Shown here piece after piece: positions 53,601-58,000 of a stretch of 64,000 bases of DNA. Each line of letters begins with the position of its first letter. The first letter of the stretch is position 1. Location of the stretch: assembly GCA_949825025.1 (NCBI GenBank), contig OX463785.1, positions 17,609,971-17,673,970 of the forward strand, written 5' to 3'. The position numbers were made by a program, and so were the translations under genes. The notes under the pieces are model-generated. The model searched no databases and had not been told where the DNA came from. It saw only the letters and a list, made by a program, of their open reading frames with translations. The stretch comes from Siphlonurus alternatus. Its lineage: Eukaryota; Arthropoda; Insecta; Ephemeroptera; Siphlonuridae.

Positions 53601-54481
53601 CCCTAAGATACAATCCTGTTATGATTATCTTGAACCTTCTAGTATGCCTTTGGGTTTATTTCATCTGACTGTTTACCATACTGTATGTAATAAATGACTT
53701 CAATATCAATTTTATGACATGCATGTCTTGTATGCAATGCATATGTATGCATACATTATCATACACACAATCTTGGCTCATAAAATTGTGTGCCAACATA
53801 ATGTATATTTATGAATACTTTAGAACCTATTATCATATTATAGTTTAGCATTACCCCTACATGCAGTATTAAATCTATTTAATTCTGATAGTTTCTTTAA
53901 TCTTCACAAATGTATGCATATACCGGTATCACATCCATACTGTATGATACAGTAATAACAGTATGTATTCATAGAAAAATACTACTCAAATCTCTAAGAA
54001 AACAAAATTTATAGCATTCGTGAGTAATATGCTATATTCAGAAAGAACTCAGCATTTTATTAGCGTTGAGCAAAAAAAATTTGAGCAATGATGCCATCAG
54101 CTGTTTTCAAATCCATGACTTATATTTACAATATTTTCTCAATTCATTGAAATATTTTCATCAAATTGATACTGCTTTGATTGATAGAAAGCTTTTAGAA
54201 CATTTAAGGCAACTTAATTCATAATTTATTACGATTAGTCCAAAATAAAGTTAAAAAGGTAGGCGTGCCAGACTATGACAGGACCGGATAGTGTTGACTT
54301 TTCTTACCTGTTTCTCGTCTGTTGAACTAGATAAGGTCTTGAGTTCTATATCTTCAGAAGCATTACACTCTGAAGTTTCAATCATTGTATTAGCATCCTT
54401 TCTAGTAGTGTCGTTATTTTGACTGGACGATTTATCAGGGGCTTTCGGCTCAGTTCCCTGTGGATCGGGCCAGGGCGCCAT
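4835..54481 (-). CDS. 13-exon gene for a 1,360-residue, mostly disordered protein of unrecognised family
   Basis: Joined coding exons, in transcript order: 54481-54308, 19922-19806, 19230-18934, 18453-18220, 17651-17523, 15817-15644, 14579-14369, 13628-13528, 11311-11180, 10636-10476, 9910-9658, 9052-7045, 4926-4835. All twelve introns are GT-AG. Phase is 0 at every junction except exon 7/8 (phase 1), 10/11 (phase 2) and 12/13 (phase 1), and each of those closes in frame, which is strong evidence for the model. The start ATG has a purine at -3 and G at +4 (AAGATGG). Visible in the protein: acidic N-terminus; SDLNDGQLKALLDEA (about 66-80); a likely charged helix in exon 6; poly-A in exon 7; SSKKRKKDK, a possible nuclear signal, at the end of exon 9; 12 Q, then NSLEEVSRTKLEDL, in exon 11; KKQRRKK and SYADITK in exon 12; and AWERVLCEL...VRFYKQSPE at the C-terminus. 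No catalytic domain, signal peptide or membrane span is seen. I infer a regulatory or scaffold protein, possibly nuclear, but I do not recognise the family. Confidence 0.85.
4985..5127. mobile_element. Foldback MITE, family B copy 1
   Basis: Inverted arms GGGTGGAATTCACGAAGAG and the complement around a short loop. The second copy is at 13702-13845. The short ORFs read from it (with SRRVKERFRE) are translations of the repeat arm, not a gene. Confidence 0.75.
5128..5375. mobile_element. Foldback MITE, family A, divergent copy 3
   Basis: It begins ATCGTCACTAGTCTGAAA and ends GGACGAGGGACGATA, with the same AATAATGAGCTATCTGC blocks inside. It directly abuts the family B element at 4985-5127 in intron 12. 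Confidence 0.65.
5678..5977. mobile_element. TTAA-bounded foldback element T1 (core alpha)
   Basis: 300 bp, flanked by TTAA at 5674-5677 and 5978-5981. Left end GGTTAAGATAACACGAACA; the right end is its near-complement. The core includes TTGATTAACATGTAAACC, shared with the elements at 22372-22795 and 48717-49116. TTAA duplication is known for piggyBac and Kolobok/T2 elements; which applies here is not shown. Confidence 0.7.
5982..6329. mobile_element. TTAA-bounded foldback element T2 (core beta)
   Basis: 348 bp, flanked by TTAA at 5978-5981 (shared with the preceding element) and 6330-6333. Left end AGGGAAGGTAACATG, right end GTCACCTTACCC. The core, with ATGGAGAAATGGAACTTCC, is shared with 35464-35845. 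No coding capacity. Confidence 0.7.
6893..7001. mobile_element. Small foldback element, TTCACA termini
   Basis: About 109 bp. Left end GGGTGCAGTTCACAAAGAAG, right end CTTTTGTAATTCACACCCT-like, with imperfect arms. The ends resemble those of family B and of 36196-36334, so all may belong to one broad group. It lies in intron 12, 44 bp from exon 12. Confidence 0.45.
7045..9052 (-). CDS. Exon 12 (residues 662-1330), long low-complexity exon
   Basis: 2,008 nt open throughout, phase 0 in and phase 1 out, acceptor TGTCCACAG, donor GTAAG. It begins LSMDFEEDDIDEDIDHRL, so the in-frame ATG at 9046 is internal. The first ~200 residues are the most ordered-looking: EEFHVVTKKQRRKKQR, SSMPPSDQSGGESSDLDS, VHSLPV and SYADITK. 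The rest is dominated by N, S, T and Q, with several short Q and N runs, and VVVS/TTTT tracts. Near the end come FAAMFRVSSIDNSK and KQAADIVDFVGK, which join exon 13. Third-position bases are much more AT-rich here than in exons 2-11. An uninterrupted 669-codon frame in DNA this AT-rich is hard to explain except as coding. Confidence 0.9.
9053..9657 (-). other. Intron 11
   Basis: 605 bp, donor GTATG, acceptor GTCCACAG. It contains the hairpin MITE at 9235-9344; otherwise nothing recognised. Confidence 0.8.
9235..9344. mobile_element. 110-bp near-perfect hairpin MITE
   Basis: Arms of about 45 bp starting CACTACGTTTACATGACG and ending in the complement, with a loop of about 20 bp. It lies in intron 11, about 180 bp upstream of exon 12. 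High arm identity suggests recent insertion. Confidence 0.7.
9658..9910 (-). CDS. Exon 11 (residues 577-661), polyglutamine plus NSLEEVSRTKLEDL
   Basis: 253 nt, phase 2 in and phase 0 out, acceptor TTCTCAG, donor GTATG. Twelve glutamines, encoded by mixed CAA and CAG codons, are followed by ELGGRRSHRHSEEGE, a G/R/K-rich stretch, then VKIKRANSLEEVSRTKLEDL and DPTESSRS. RANSLEEVS has a basophilic-kinase or 14-3-3 look (RxxS), which is inference. Mixed codons make the Q run less prone to slippage than a pure repeat. Confidence 0.85.
9911..10475 (-). other. Intron 10
   Basis: 565 bp, donor GTACTG, acceptor TTCTCAG. AT-rich, nothing recognised. Confidence 0.8.
10476..10636 (-). CDS. Exon 10 (residues 524-576)
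   Basis: 161 nt, phase 0 in and phase 2 out, acceptor GTCTGCAG, donor GTACTG. It encodes AKKVMSHEVEGYKGDTEDL, then DTLLQFIEGAPFDHREA and a basic tail GGKQAKQKRNNGHA. The order acidic helix then basic stretch continues from the KKRKKDK of exon 9. The frame passes into exon 11 through a split AGG codon. Confidence 0.85.
10637..11179 (-). other. Intron 9
   Basis: 543 bp, donor GTAAAT, acceptor GTCTGCAG. AT-rich, nothing recognised. Confidence 0.8.
11180..11311 (-). CDS. Exon 9 (residues 480-523), basic end
   Basis: 132 nt, 44 codons, phase 0-0, acceptor CTCCGCAG, donor GTAAAT. It encodes ALLQVINAQGGKVSVLQPVG, then KYDENGNTMPDPSSNSS and KKRKKDK. The final basic cluster resembles a monopartite nuclear localisation signal. 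The first part is compact and non-repetitive. Confidence 0.85.
11312..13527 (-). other. Intron 8
   Basis: 2,216 bp, donor GTGAGT (two in tandem), acceptor CTCCGCAG. It holds the family A element at 11644-11850; the remainder is AT-rich with nothing recognised. Confidence 0.8.
11644..11850. mobile_element. Foldback MITE, family A copy 2
   Basis: Also 207 bp and very similar to the copy at 649-855. It is flanked by TA on each side, compatible with a TA target duplication of Tc1/mariner type. It lies in intron 8. Confidence 0.8.
13528..13628 (-). CDS. Exon 8 (residues 446-479), with tandem donor sites
   Basis: 101 nt, phase 1 in and phase 0 out, acceptor CCGTCAG. The split codon gives D, then SALRSKQQQQHNFLM and a tail ending NADDPNN. 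Two identical GTGAGT donors lie 9 nt apart, at 13527-13522 and 13518-13513. Use of the second would add V-S-N in frame. I chose the first because it is the first to be met, but the sequence does not decide between them. Confidence 0.8.
13629..14368 (-). other. Intron 7
   Basis: 740 bp, donor GTTTGT, acceptor CCGTCAG. It holds the family B element at 13702-13845 and an imperfect ~70-bp hairpin near 14075-14142 (arms GATAGAAA... and TTTCTATC-like). Confidence 0.75.
13702..13845. mobile_element. Foldback MITE, family B copy 2
   Basis: Arms beginning GGGTGGTATTCACGAAGAG and closing with CTCTTCGTGAATACCACTC, closely matching 4985-5127. It sits in intron 7, about 75 bp upstream of exon 8. Confidence 0.75.
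14369..14579 (-). CDS. Exon 7 (residues 376-445), alanine run
   Basis: 211 nt, phase 0 in and phase 1 out, acceptor TTATTAG, donor GTTTGT (a weaker donor than the rest). It encodes DIENVCFMQLPCDSSGSMV, a run of six alanines (NSAAAAAAIA), then HSVIGSVGTSLSQGRTD and AMQR plus one base. Its length is not a multiple of three, so it must be spliced together with exon 8. Confidence 0.8.
14925..15258. mobile_element. Foldback element, AATGGA-terminus family, copy 2
   Basis: 334 bp starting AATGGAGTATCGACCTCA and ending in the complement. A G/C-rich centre holds two TGACGTCA octamers in inverted arrangement (15067-15074 and 15118-15125). Long T and A runs are near the ends. Intron 6. Confidence 0.7.
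15570..15620. repeat. Tandem duplication of a 22-bp block
   Basis: GTTGATATGTACTGTTCACC occurs twice in succession just downstream of exon 6's donor. It is a local duplication, with no known role. Confidence 0.7.
15644..15817 (-). CDS. Exon 6 (residues 318-375), charged helix
   Basis: 174 nt, 58 codons, phase 0-0, acceptor TTTTAG, donor GTCAG. The first half (VEVINSEKQRIREAAEQKER) is rich in E, K, Q and R with no helix breakers, so a short coiled coil is plausible. The second half carries MEWSINNAP and ends NQISFLK. Just downstream, in the intron, a 22-bp block is directly duplicated. Confidence 0.85.
15968..16412. mobile_element. 445-bp foldback element with ~200-bp arms
   Basis: Starts ATGGACAATTTGCATCAA and ends in its complement. 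The arms carry AGGTCACGTGACCT, itself a palindrome with an E-box. It lies in intron 5, about 150 bp upstream of exon 6's acceptor. The 74-codon ORF at 15968-16192 is just the left arm read through. Confidence 0.75.
17108..17179. repeat. Direct duplication of ~36 bp
   Basis: Two consecutive copies of a block that starts CAGATTATAAAAAGAACTTT and ends TTGTCATTTTC, in intron 5. The ORF across it simply repeats the same peptide. Confidence 0.75.
17523..17651 (-). CDS. Exon 5 (residues 275-317)
   Basis: 129 nt, 43 codons, phase 0-0, acceptor CTGGCAG, donor GTAGG. It encodes VSAVITVPTHDGDQASVRR, then STPPGFDSTIPSSMSEVKEG. The proline- and serine-rich middle suggests a flexible linker. The end leads straight into the charged helix of exon 6. 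Confidence 0.85.
17652..18219 (-). other. Intron 4
   Basis: 568 bp, donor GTGAG, acceptor CTGGCAG. Nothing recognised. Confidence 0.8.
18220..18453 (-). CDS. Exon 4 (residues 197-274)
   Basis: 234 nt, 78 codons, phase 0-0, acceptor ATCCAG, donor GTGAG. Notable segments are REGGSLPCSVNAVHDLRML, GYCGDDDSQAVPSLEDLA and KWSSTYSLTMPRLMAQD. This is one of the less repetitive, more domain-like parts of the protein, so it is a good query for a family search. Confidence 0.85.
18454..18933 (-). other. Intron 3
   Basis: 480 bp, donor GTAAG, acceptor ATCCAG. Nothing recognised. Confidence 0.8.
18934..19230 (-). CDS. Exon 3 (residues 98-196)
   Basis: 297 nt, 99 codons, phase 0-0, acceptor TTGACAG, donor GTAAG. 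It begins KFLKEAEVAESEGGPEK, continuing the helix of exon 2, then LLFAEAPGARATGGKRR, an R/S-rich stretch, CGSLQNLTQCCAE, and ends in a serine/threonine-rich tail. GC-rich codons set it apart from the introns. The other frames across the same stretch are also open, but only as shadows. Confidence 0.85.
19231..19805 (-). other. Intron 2
   Basis: 575 bp, donor GTAGG, acceptor TTGACAG. It contains the decayed family A element at 19471-19658. Confidence 0.8.
19471..19658. mobile_element. Foldback MITE, family A, decayed copy 4
   Basis: Arms beginning CAGTCCCTCATCTAAATAA and ending in CAGATGAGGGATGATT flank a GTGCAAT/AGCTGT core like that of family A. It is much more diverged than the copies at 649 and 11644. 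It lies in intron 2. Confidence 0.5.
19806..19922 (-). CDS. Exon 2 (residues 59-97), conserved-looking acidic helix
   Basis: 117 nt in phase 0-0, acceptor TGTGCAG, donor GTAGG. It encodes EAPASDVSDLNDGQLKALL and then a Y-, K- and D-rich segment with NYKSPKDREGKSEIFK. The LNDGQLKALLDEA stretch has the look of a short amphipathic helix and the codons are GC-rich at third positions, unlike the flanking introns. Because both ends are phase 0 the exon could be skipped without a frameshift. Confidence 0.85.
22050..22280. other. Unexplained GC-richer block in intron 1
   Basis: About 230 bp, from CTAGACTAGCCAACAGCAGC to about CCTCGAGCCAAG, clearly less AT-rich than its surroundings. No long ORF and no recognised RNA or repeat signature. 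It could be an enhancer, an alternative first exon or an old transposon fragment. Confidence 0.35.
22372..22795. mobile_element. Foldback element T5 (core alpha), 424 bp
   Basis: Starts GGTAGAGATAACGCCGGTC and ends in the near-complement, with ~190-bp arms. It shares TTGATTAACATGTAAACC with 5678-5977 and 48717-49116. TTAA is not preserved at either flank. Confidence 0.7.
24012..24076. mobile_element. Short ~65-bp inverted-repeat element, copy 1
   Basis: Arms AAATAAAAATGTC and GACATTTTTATATGAATG around a ~30-bp centre. A relative lies at 25511-25575, also 40-60 bp downstream of a CATGGCATGGTGG/GTTGGCACC-like stretch. Confidence 0.45.
25249..25394. mobile_element. hAT-type MITE
   Basis: 146 bp with termini CAGGCACGGATCCAG and CTGGATCCGCGCCTG. 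CAGG..GGATCC ends of this sort are common in animal hAT elements. Near-matching flanks GAGATTT and GAGACTT suit a 7-8 bp target duplication with one change. Confidence 0.65.
25511..25575. mobile_element. Short ~65-bp inverted-repeat element, copy 2
   Basis: Arms CCATTCGAATAAAAATGTCC and AAATTTTTATATGAATGG, like 24012-24076. Confidence 0.45.
28299..28545. mobile_element. Foldback element, AATGGACAA family, copy with inner hairpin
   Basis: 247 bp starting AATGGACAACTTTCATGA and ending TCATGACAGTTGTCTATT. Within it TGACGTCATAGTCATG and its complement (28406-28473) form a second, inner hairpin. Confidence 0.6.
31706..31846. repeat. Compound (AAAT)n-(AAAC)n-(AAAT)n microsatellite
   Basis: About 140 bp of AAAT repeats with an AAAC block in the middle (about 31761-31790). 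The 71-codon ORF on the minus strand is a translation of this repeat. Confidence 0.95.
33688..33820. mobile_element. Possible foldback element, AGTACGTACT termini
   Basis: Inverted arms TTTTTAGTACGTACTTTT and AAGTACGTACTAAAATTTT about 130 bp apart, surrounding a GC-richer centre with CGCTCGGACC and GCTCGGACC. Only the termini match; no second copy in the window. Confidence 0.4.
34869..34961. repeat. (TAA)n-rich microsatellite
   Basis: About 90 bp of interrupted TAA/AAT, changing to ATT/TTA at the right so that it is weakly self-complementary. Confidence 0.9.
35050..35459. mobile_element. TTAA-bounded foldback element T3 with near-perfect ~180-bp arms
   Basis: 410 bp, flanked by TTAA at 35046-35049 and 35460-35463. 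Left end GGGCATTGGGTGTAGCACC, right end the exact complement. I see no mismatch in about 180 bp of arm; the loop is about 50 bp. It looks the youngest of the TTAA elements here. Confidence 0.8.
35464..35845. mobile_element. TTAA-bounded foldback element T4 (core beta)
   Basis: 382 bp, flanked by TTAA at 35460-35463 (shared with the preceding element) and 35846-35849. Ends GGTAGAGATAATACGG and the near-complement. The core is shared with 5982-6329. The 60-codon ORF reading into it from the left is not a gene. Confidence 0.8.
36196..36334. mobile_element. Foldback MITE, TTCACAAAG termini
   Basis: 139 bp with arms GGGGAATTCACAAAG... and ...CTTTGTGAATGCCCC; the loop includes CAGAAATTTTGGGTC. A decayed relative lies near 38264-38397. 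Confidence 0.7.
38264..38397. mobile_element. Decayed relative of the TTCACAAAG foldback
   Basis: Left TTTACAAAGCTCATAAAG, right CTTTGTGGATGCC, with GTCACATTTAGG and AATCGAGCC inside, as in 36196-36334. The arms no longer pair well. Confidence 0.4.
38850..38936 (+). repeat. Repeat with tandem CCAATG...GTTACAAAC modules, copy 1
   Basis: Two modules CCAATGAGATTTATCGTTAC and CCAATGGCTGAAGACGTTAC lie in tandem. A homologous stretch is at 40520-40600 in reverse orientation. Confidence 0.5.
40257..40435. mobile_element. Foldback element, AAAGTCTTCT termini
   Basis: About 179 bp between AAAGTCTTCTACTCG and CGAGCAGAAGACTTT. The interior is mixed-sequence without an ORF. Only the ends pair. Confidence 0.5.
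40520..40600 (-). repeat. Repeat with tandem CCAAT...GTTACAAAC modules, copy 2
   Basis: On the minus strand it matches 38850-38936 over about 60 bp with about 14 differences by eye. It lies about 100 bp to the right of the foldback at 40257-40435, whose left arm also holds CATTGGTTGTAAC, so the two may be parts of one element. Confidence 0.5.
41663..41702. repeat. Poly-T tract (about 40 T)
   Basis: An unbroken T run roughly 90 bp left of the 167-bp array. Confidence 0.95.
41796..44162. repeat. 167-bp tandem satellite array, about 14 units
   Basis: Unit starts TTGAACTCCTAGGGTCCAAT and ends CAAAATTCCTTCATA. Unit starts by eye: 41796, 41976, 42143, 42310, 42480, 42647, 42814, 42981, 43148, 43319, 43486, 43653, 43820, 43987. 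The first unit is 180 bp because of T expansion. Most units carry a TGACGTCA octamer. Variants such as CCAACCAATT recur every five units (839 bp). ORFs across it shift frame from unit to unit, so it is not coding. Confidence 0.95.
44545..44720. mobile_element. Foldback around CTTCGTATCGCAT arms
   Basis: CACACTACCTTCGTATCGCA is followed about 75 bp later by GCGATACGAAGCTGTGTG, and further imperfect copies of the motif (GATCGCATAG, TCATGCGATTCTGTGTG) follow. It may be a composite of two short elements. Confidence 0.45.
44758..44962. mobile_element. Two adjacent hairpins, CGTCGCCTCAGAA and GTCGTCTTAGAAGGTTC
   Basis: The first pairs CGTCGCCTCAGAATATG (44759) with TTCTGAGGCGACG (ends 44885) and has an inner hairpin ATAAGGCTCA. 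The second pairs GTCGTCTTAGAAGGTTC (44893) with GAACCTTCTATGACGAC (ends 44962). They are probably two small MITEs side by side. Confidence 0.55.
45300..45412. repeat. Inverted GA and CT microsatellite stretches
   Basis: An imperfect GA run at about 45303-45331 and a (CT)n run at about 45390-45408 face each other across 60 bp. Confidence 0.7.
46011..46068. repeat. (TA)n microsatellite
   Basis: About 29 TA units without interruption. Confidence 0.95.
47215..47567 (-). mobile_element. 5S-rRNA-headed SINE (SINE3-like)
   Basis: On the minus strand the head from 47567 resembles 5S rRNA: CCGATTCTCG, GAAGTTAGGC, then GGTTAGTACTTGGATGGG, the hallmark C-box region, at about 47483-47513. About 260 bp of non-5S body follow, then a short A run with T stretch near 47216-47230. 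5S-derived SINE heads drive pol III transcription through the internal A, IE and C boxes. It is on the same strand as the host gene. I could not place target duplications. The 95- and 104-codon ORFs here come from the SINE. Confidence 0.75.
48445..48620. mobile_element. Fragment related to the AATGGA foldback family
   Basis: It contains CTTTTTTAGAGCACGGGAGAAC and TCTGAAAAAAATCAAGAGCATAGCAT-like segments also seen inside 1286-1617 and 14925-15258, but lacks clear termini. Confidence 0.4.
48633..48665. repeat. Poly-A tract (about 33 A)
   Basis: It lies at the right edge of the foldback-family fragment, about 50 bp before the element at 48717. Confidence 0.95.
48717..49116. mobile_element. Foldback element T6 (core alpha), 400 bp
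   Basis: Ends GGTAGAGATAACGTCGGTC and the near-complement. The arms match 22372-22795. The flanks are TTGA and TACT rather than TTAA, so the target site has decayed or differs. Confidence 0.7.
50563..50606. repeat. (AG)n microsatellite
   Basis: About 22 AG units, followed by a G-rich stretch (GTGTGGGGG). Confidence 0.95.
53450..53690. other. Unexplained mixed-sequence block in intron 1
   Basis: From about CCTATCCCCACTCTGAC to TACTGTATGTAATAAATGAC, noticeably less AT-rich than the neighbouring DNA. It has no ORF and no inverted repeat. It could be an old retroelement tail or a conserved non-coding block. Confidence 0.3.
54308..54481 (-). CDS. Exon 1 (residues 1-58), start exon
   Basis: The exon opens with MAPWPDPQGTEPK and ends ...SSSTDEKQ, followed by the donor GTAAGAA. 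It encodes 58 whole codons and ends in phase 0. It is hydrophilic, rich in S, T, E, D and K, with no signal peptide. The ATG at 54481 sits in a strong context (AAGATGG). The frame continues upstream through three further codons without another ATG. The exon lies 34.4 kb from exon 2. The link between them is inferred from phase, the absence of other candidate exons between, and the absence of an in-frame start nearer to exon 2. Confidence 0.75.
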
Positions 54482-54800
54482 CTTGACGCACAAATCTTAA
54501 AGATTTAGCTCGATTTACTACTGTATTTCTTTTTTTAGTTCATCCTCACTTATTAACTTTCATCTTTAAACACTCTCACACCACACAGTTATTCGAAAAT
54601 ACACATAAATCTACGCATTTTAATAAAAATCCATTAATTTTGATGTCTAAATTTTGACGTCCACTTTTTTTCGTTTGCCATGCTCATCCGATTCACCCAG
54701 CTGAAGTTACCTCCAAATCACCTCCACGCCAGCTCCAAAGAATTGTGACGTCACGGAAAAGTACAACCCTCGCACATTGATCTTGAATGTTTTTTAAAAC
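54482..54800 (-). promoter_or_regulatory. Candidate promoter and 5' UTR, with a full CRE palindrome
   Basis: TGACGTCA lies at 54746-54753, 265 bp upstream of the start codon, in a stretch with slightly higher GC than its surroundings. No convincing TATA box is placed relative to a known start site. A short upstream ORF, ATG at 54681 to TAA at 54634 (15 codons), would be in the 5' UTR if transcription begins upstream of it. The satellite array begins about 220 bp beyond this region. Confidence 0.4.
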
Positions 54801-55014
54801 GTTAACTCTCGGGTTAAATGGATTATTAACGACCTGTAGACTGAATATAAATAGTATTTATTACATTTAAGTGTCATTTATAAAAATTCTATGATTATTT
54901 ATTAAGAAATTAGCCGAAATTAGATTAACTAAAAAATTAAAGGCGGCAAAATTTTAAATGCCATGTGTGTCGGAGCTTTTATTAATTAAATTTTAAAAGT
55001 TGTTGAGCTCATTA

Positions 55015-58000
55015 TTTAATTTCTAGGGAACGAAGTGTACGTCGTGCCGGTTACTGACACATCACAGATTATAGGTAACAACATTCTTTAAATGAATCCG
55101 TAAAAAAATTTGATGAAACCAAGGGATAAAGGAACAATTTTGTCTTGGAGGTGGAAATTTATTAAAAAAATCAACGATCCTCGGTATTAAAAAATTTCTA
55201 GGGAACGCAATAAACGTCGTGCCAGTTACTGACACATCACAAATTATAGGTAACAACATCCTTTAAATGAATCCGTAAAAAAATTTGATGAAACCAGGGG
55301 ATAAAGGAACAATTTTGACTTGGAGGTGGAAATTTATTAAAAAAAAATCAACGATCCTCGGTATAAAAAAATTTCTAGGGAACGCAATAAACGTCGTGCC
55401 AGTTACTGACACATCACAGATTATAGGTAACAACATCCTTTAAATGAATCCGTAAAAAAATTTGATGAAACCAGGGGATAAAGGAACAATTTTGTCTTGG
55501 AGGTGGAAATTTATTAAAAAAATCAACGATCCTCGGTATAAAAAAATTTCTAGGGAACGCAATAAACGTCGTGCCAGTTACTGACACATCACAGATTATA
55601 GGTAACAACATCCTTTAAATGAATCCGTAAAAAAATTTCATGAAACCAGGGGATAAAGGAACAATTTTGACTTGGAGGTGGAAATTTACTAAAAAAAATC
55701 AACGATCCTCGGTATAAAAAAAAATCTAGGGAACGCAATAAACGTCGTGCCAGTTACTGACACATCACAAATTATAGGTAACAACATTCTTTAAATGAAT
55801 CTGTAAAAAAATTTGATGAAACCAGGGGATAAAGGAACAATTTTGTCTTGGAGGTGGAAATTTAATAAAAAAAATCAACGATCCTCGGTATAAAAAAATT
55901 TCTAGGGAACGAAGTGTACGTCGTGCCAGTTACTGACACATCACAGAATATAGGTAACAACATTCTTTAAATGAATCCGTAAAAAAATTTGATGAAACCA
56001 AGGGATAAAGGAACAATTTTGTCTTGGAGGTGGAAATTTATTAAAAAAATCAACGATCCTCGGTATTAAAAAATTTCTAGGGAACGAAGTGTACGTCGTG
56101 CCAGTTACTGACACATCACAAATTATAGGTAACAACATCCTTTAAATGAATCCGTAAAAAAATTTGATGAAACCAAGGGATAAAGGAACAATTTTGTCTT
56201 GGAGGTGGAAATTTATTAAAAAAATCAACGATCCTCGGTATAAAAAAATTTCTAGGGAACGCAATAAACGTCGTGCCAGTTACTGACACATCACAGATTA
56301 TAGGTAACAACATCTTTTAAAGAATCCGTAAAAAAATTTGATGAAACCAGGGGATAAAGGAACAATTTTGTCTTGGAGGTGGAAATTTATTAAAAAAATC
56401 AACGATCCTCGGTATAAAAAAATTTCTAGGGAACGCAATAAACGTCGTGCCAGTTACTGACACATCACAGATTATAGGTAACAACATCCTTTAAATGAAT
56501 CCGTAAAAAAATTTAATGAAACCAGGGGATAAAGGAACAATTTTGAATTGGAGGTGGAAATTTACTAAAAAAAATCAACGATCCTCGGTATTAAAAAATT
56601 TCTAGGGAACGCAATAAACGTCGTGCCAGTTACTGACACATCACAGATTATAGGTAACAACATCCTTTAAATGAATCCGTAAAAAAATTTAATGAAACCA
56701 GGGGATAAAGGAACAATTTTGACTTAGAGGTGGAAATTTACTAAAAAAAATCAACGATCCTCGGTATAAAAAAATTTCTAGGGAACGCAATAAACGTTGT
56801 GCCAGTTACTGACACATCACAAATTATAGGTAACAACATCCTTTAAATGAATCCGTAAAAAAATTTGATGAAACCAGGGGATAAAGGAACAATTTTGTCT
56901 TGGAGGTGGAAATTTATTAAAAAAATCAACGATCCTCGGTATAAAAAAATTTCTAGGGAACGCAATAAACGTCGTGCCAGTTACTGACACATCACAGATT
57001 ATAGGTAACAACATCCTTTAAATGAATCCGTAAAAAAATTTGATGAAACCAGGGGATAAAGGAACAATTTTGTCTTGGAGGTGGAAATTTATTAAAAAAA
57101 TCAACGATCCTCGGTATAAAAAAATTTCTAGGGAACGCAATAAACGTCGTGCCAGTTACTGACACATCACAGATTATAGGTAACAACATCCTTTAAATGA
57201 ATCCGTAAAAAAATTTGATGAAACCAGGGGATAAAGGAACAATTTTGACTTGGAGGTGGAAATTTATTAAAAAAAATCAACGATCCTCGGTATAAAAAAA
57301 TTTCTAGGGAACGCAATAAACGTCGTGCCAGTTACTGACACATCACAAATTATAGGTAACAACATTCTTTAAATGAATTCGTAAAAAAATTTGATGAACC
57401 CAGGGGATAAAGGAACAATTTTGTCTTGGAGGTGGAAATTTAATAAAAAAAATCAACGATCCTCGGTATAAAAAAATTTCTAGGGAACGAAGTGTACGTC
57501 GTGCCAGTTACTGACACATCACAGATTATAGGTAACAACATCCTTTAAATGAATCCGTAAAAAAATTTGATGAAACCAATGGATAAAGGAACAATTTTGT
57601 CTTGGAGGTGGAAATTTATTAAAAAAATCAACGATCCTCGGTATAAAAAAATTTCTAGGGAACGCAATAAACGTCGTGCCAGTTACTGACACATCACAAA
57701 TTATAGGTAACAACATCCTTTAAATGAATCCGTAAAAAAATTTGATGAAACCAGGGGATAAAGGAACAATTTTGACTTGGAGGTGGAAATTTATTAAAAA
57801 AAATCAACGATCCTCGGTACAAAAAAATTTCTAGGGAACGAAGTGTACGTCGTGCCAGTTACTGACACATCACAAATTATAGGTAACAACATTCTTTAAG
57901 TGAATCCGTAAAAAAATTTGATGAAACCAGGGGATAAAGGAACAATTTTGTCTTGGAGGTGGAAATTTAATAAAAAAAATCAACGATCCTCGGTATAAAA

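Larger units (their letters stand above)
19923..54307 (-). other. Intron 1 (34.4 kb), no nested gene seen
   Basis: Donor GTAAGAA after exon 1, acceptor TGTGCAG before exon 2. No ORF in it resembles an exon: the ORFs are short and AT-driven or come from repeats. Stretches between the listed repeats (for example 19923-22050, 26000-28298, 28546-31705, 36335-38260, 49117-50562, 50607-53440, 53700-54307) are AT-rich and hold nothing I can name. If exon 1 belongs to another gene, this would be intergenic instead. Confidence 0.65.
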
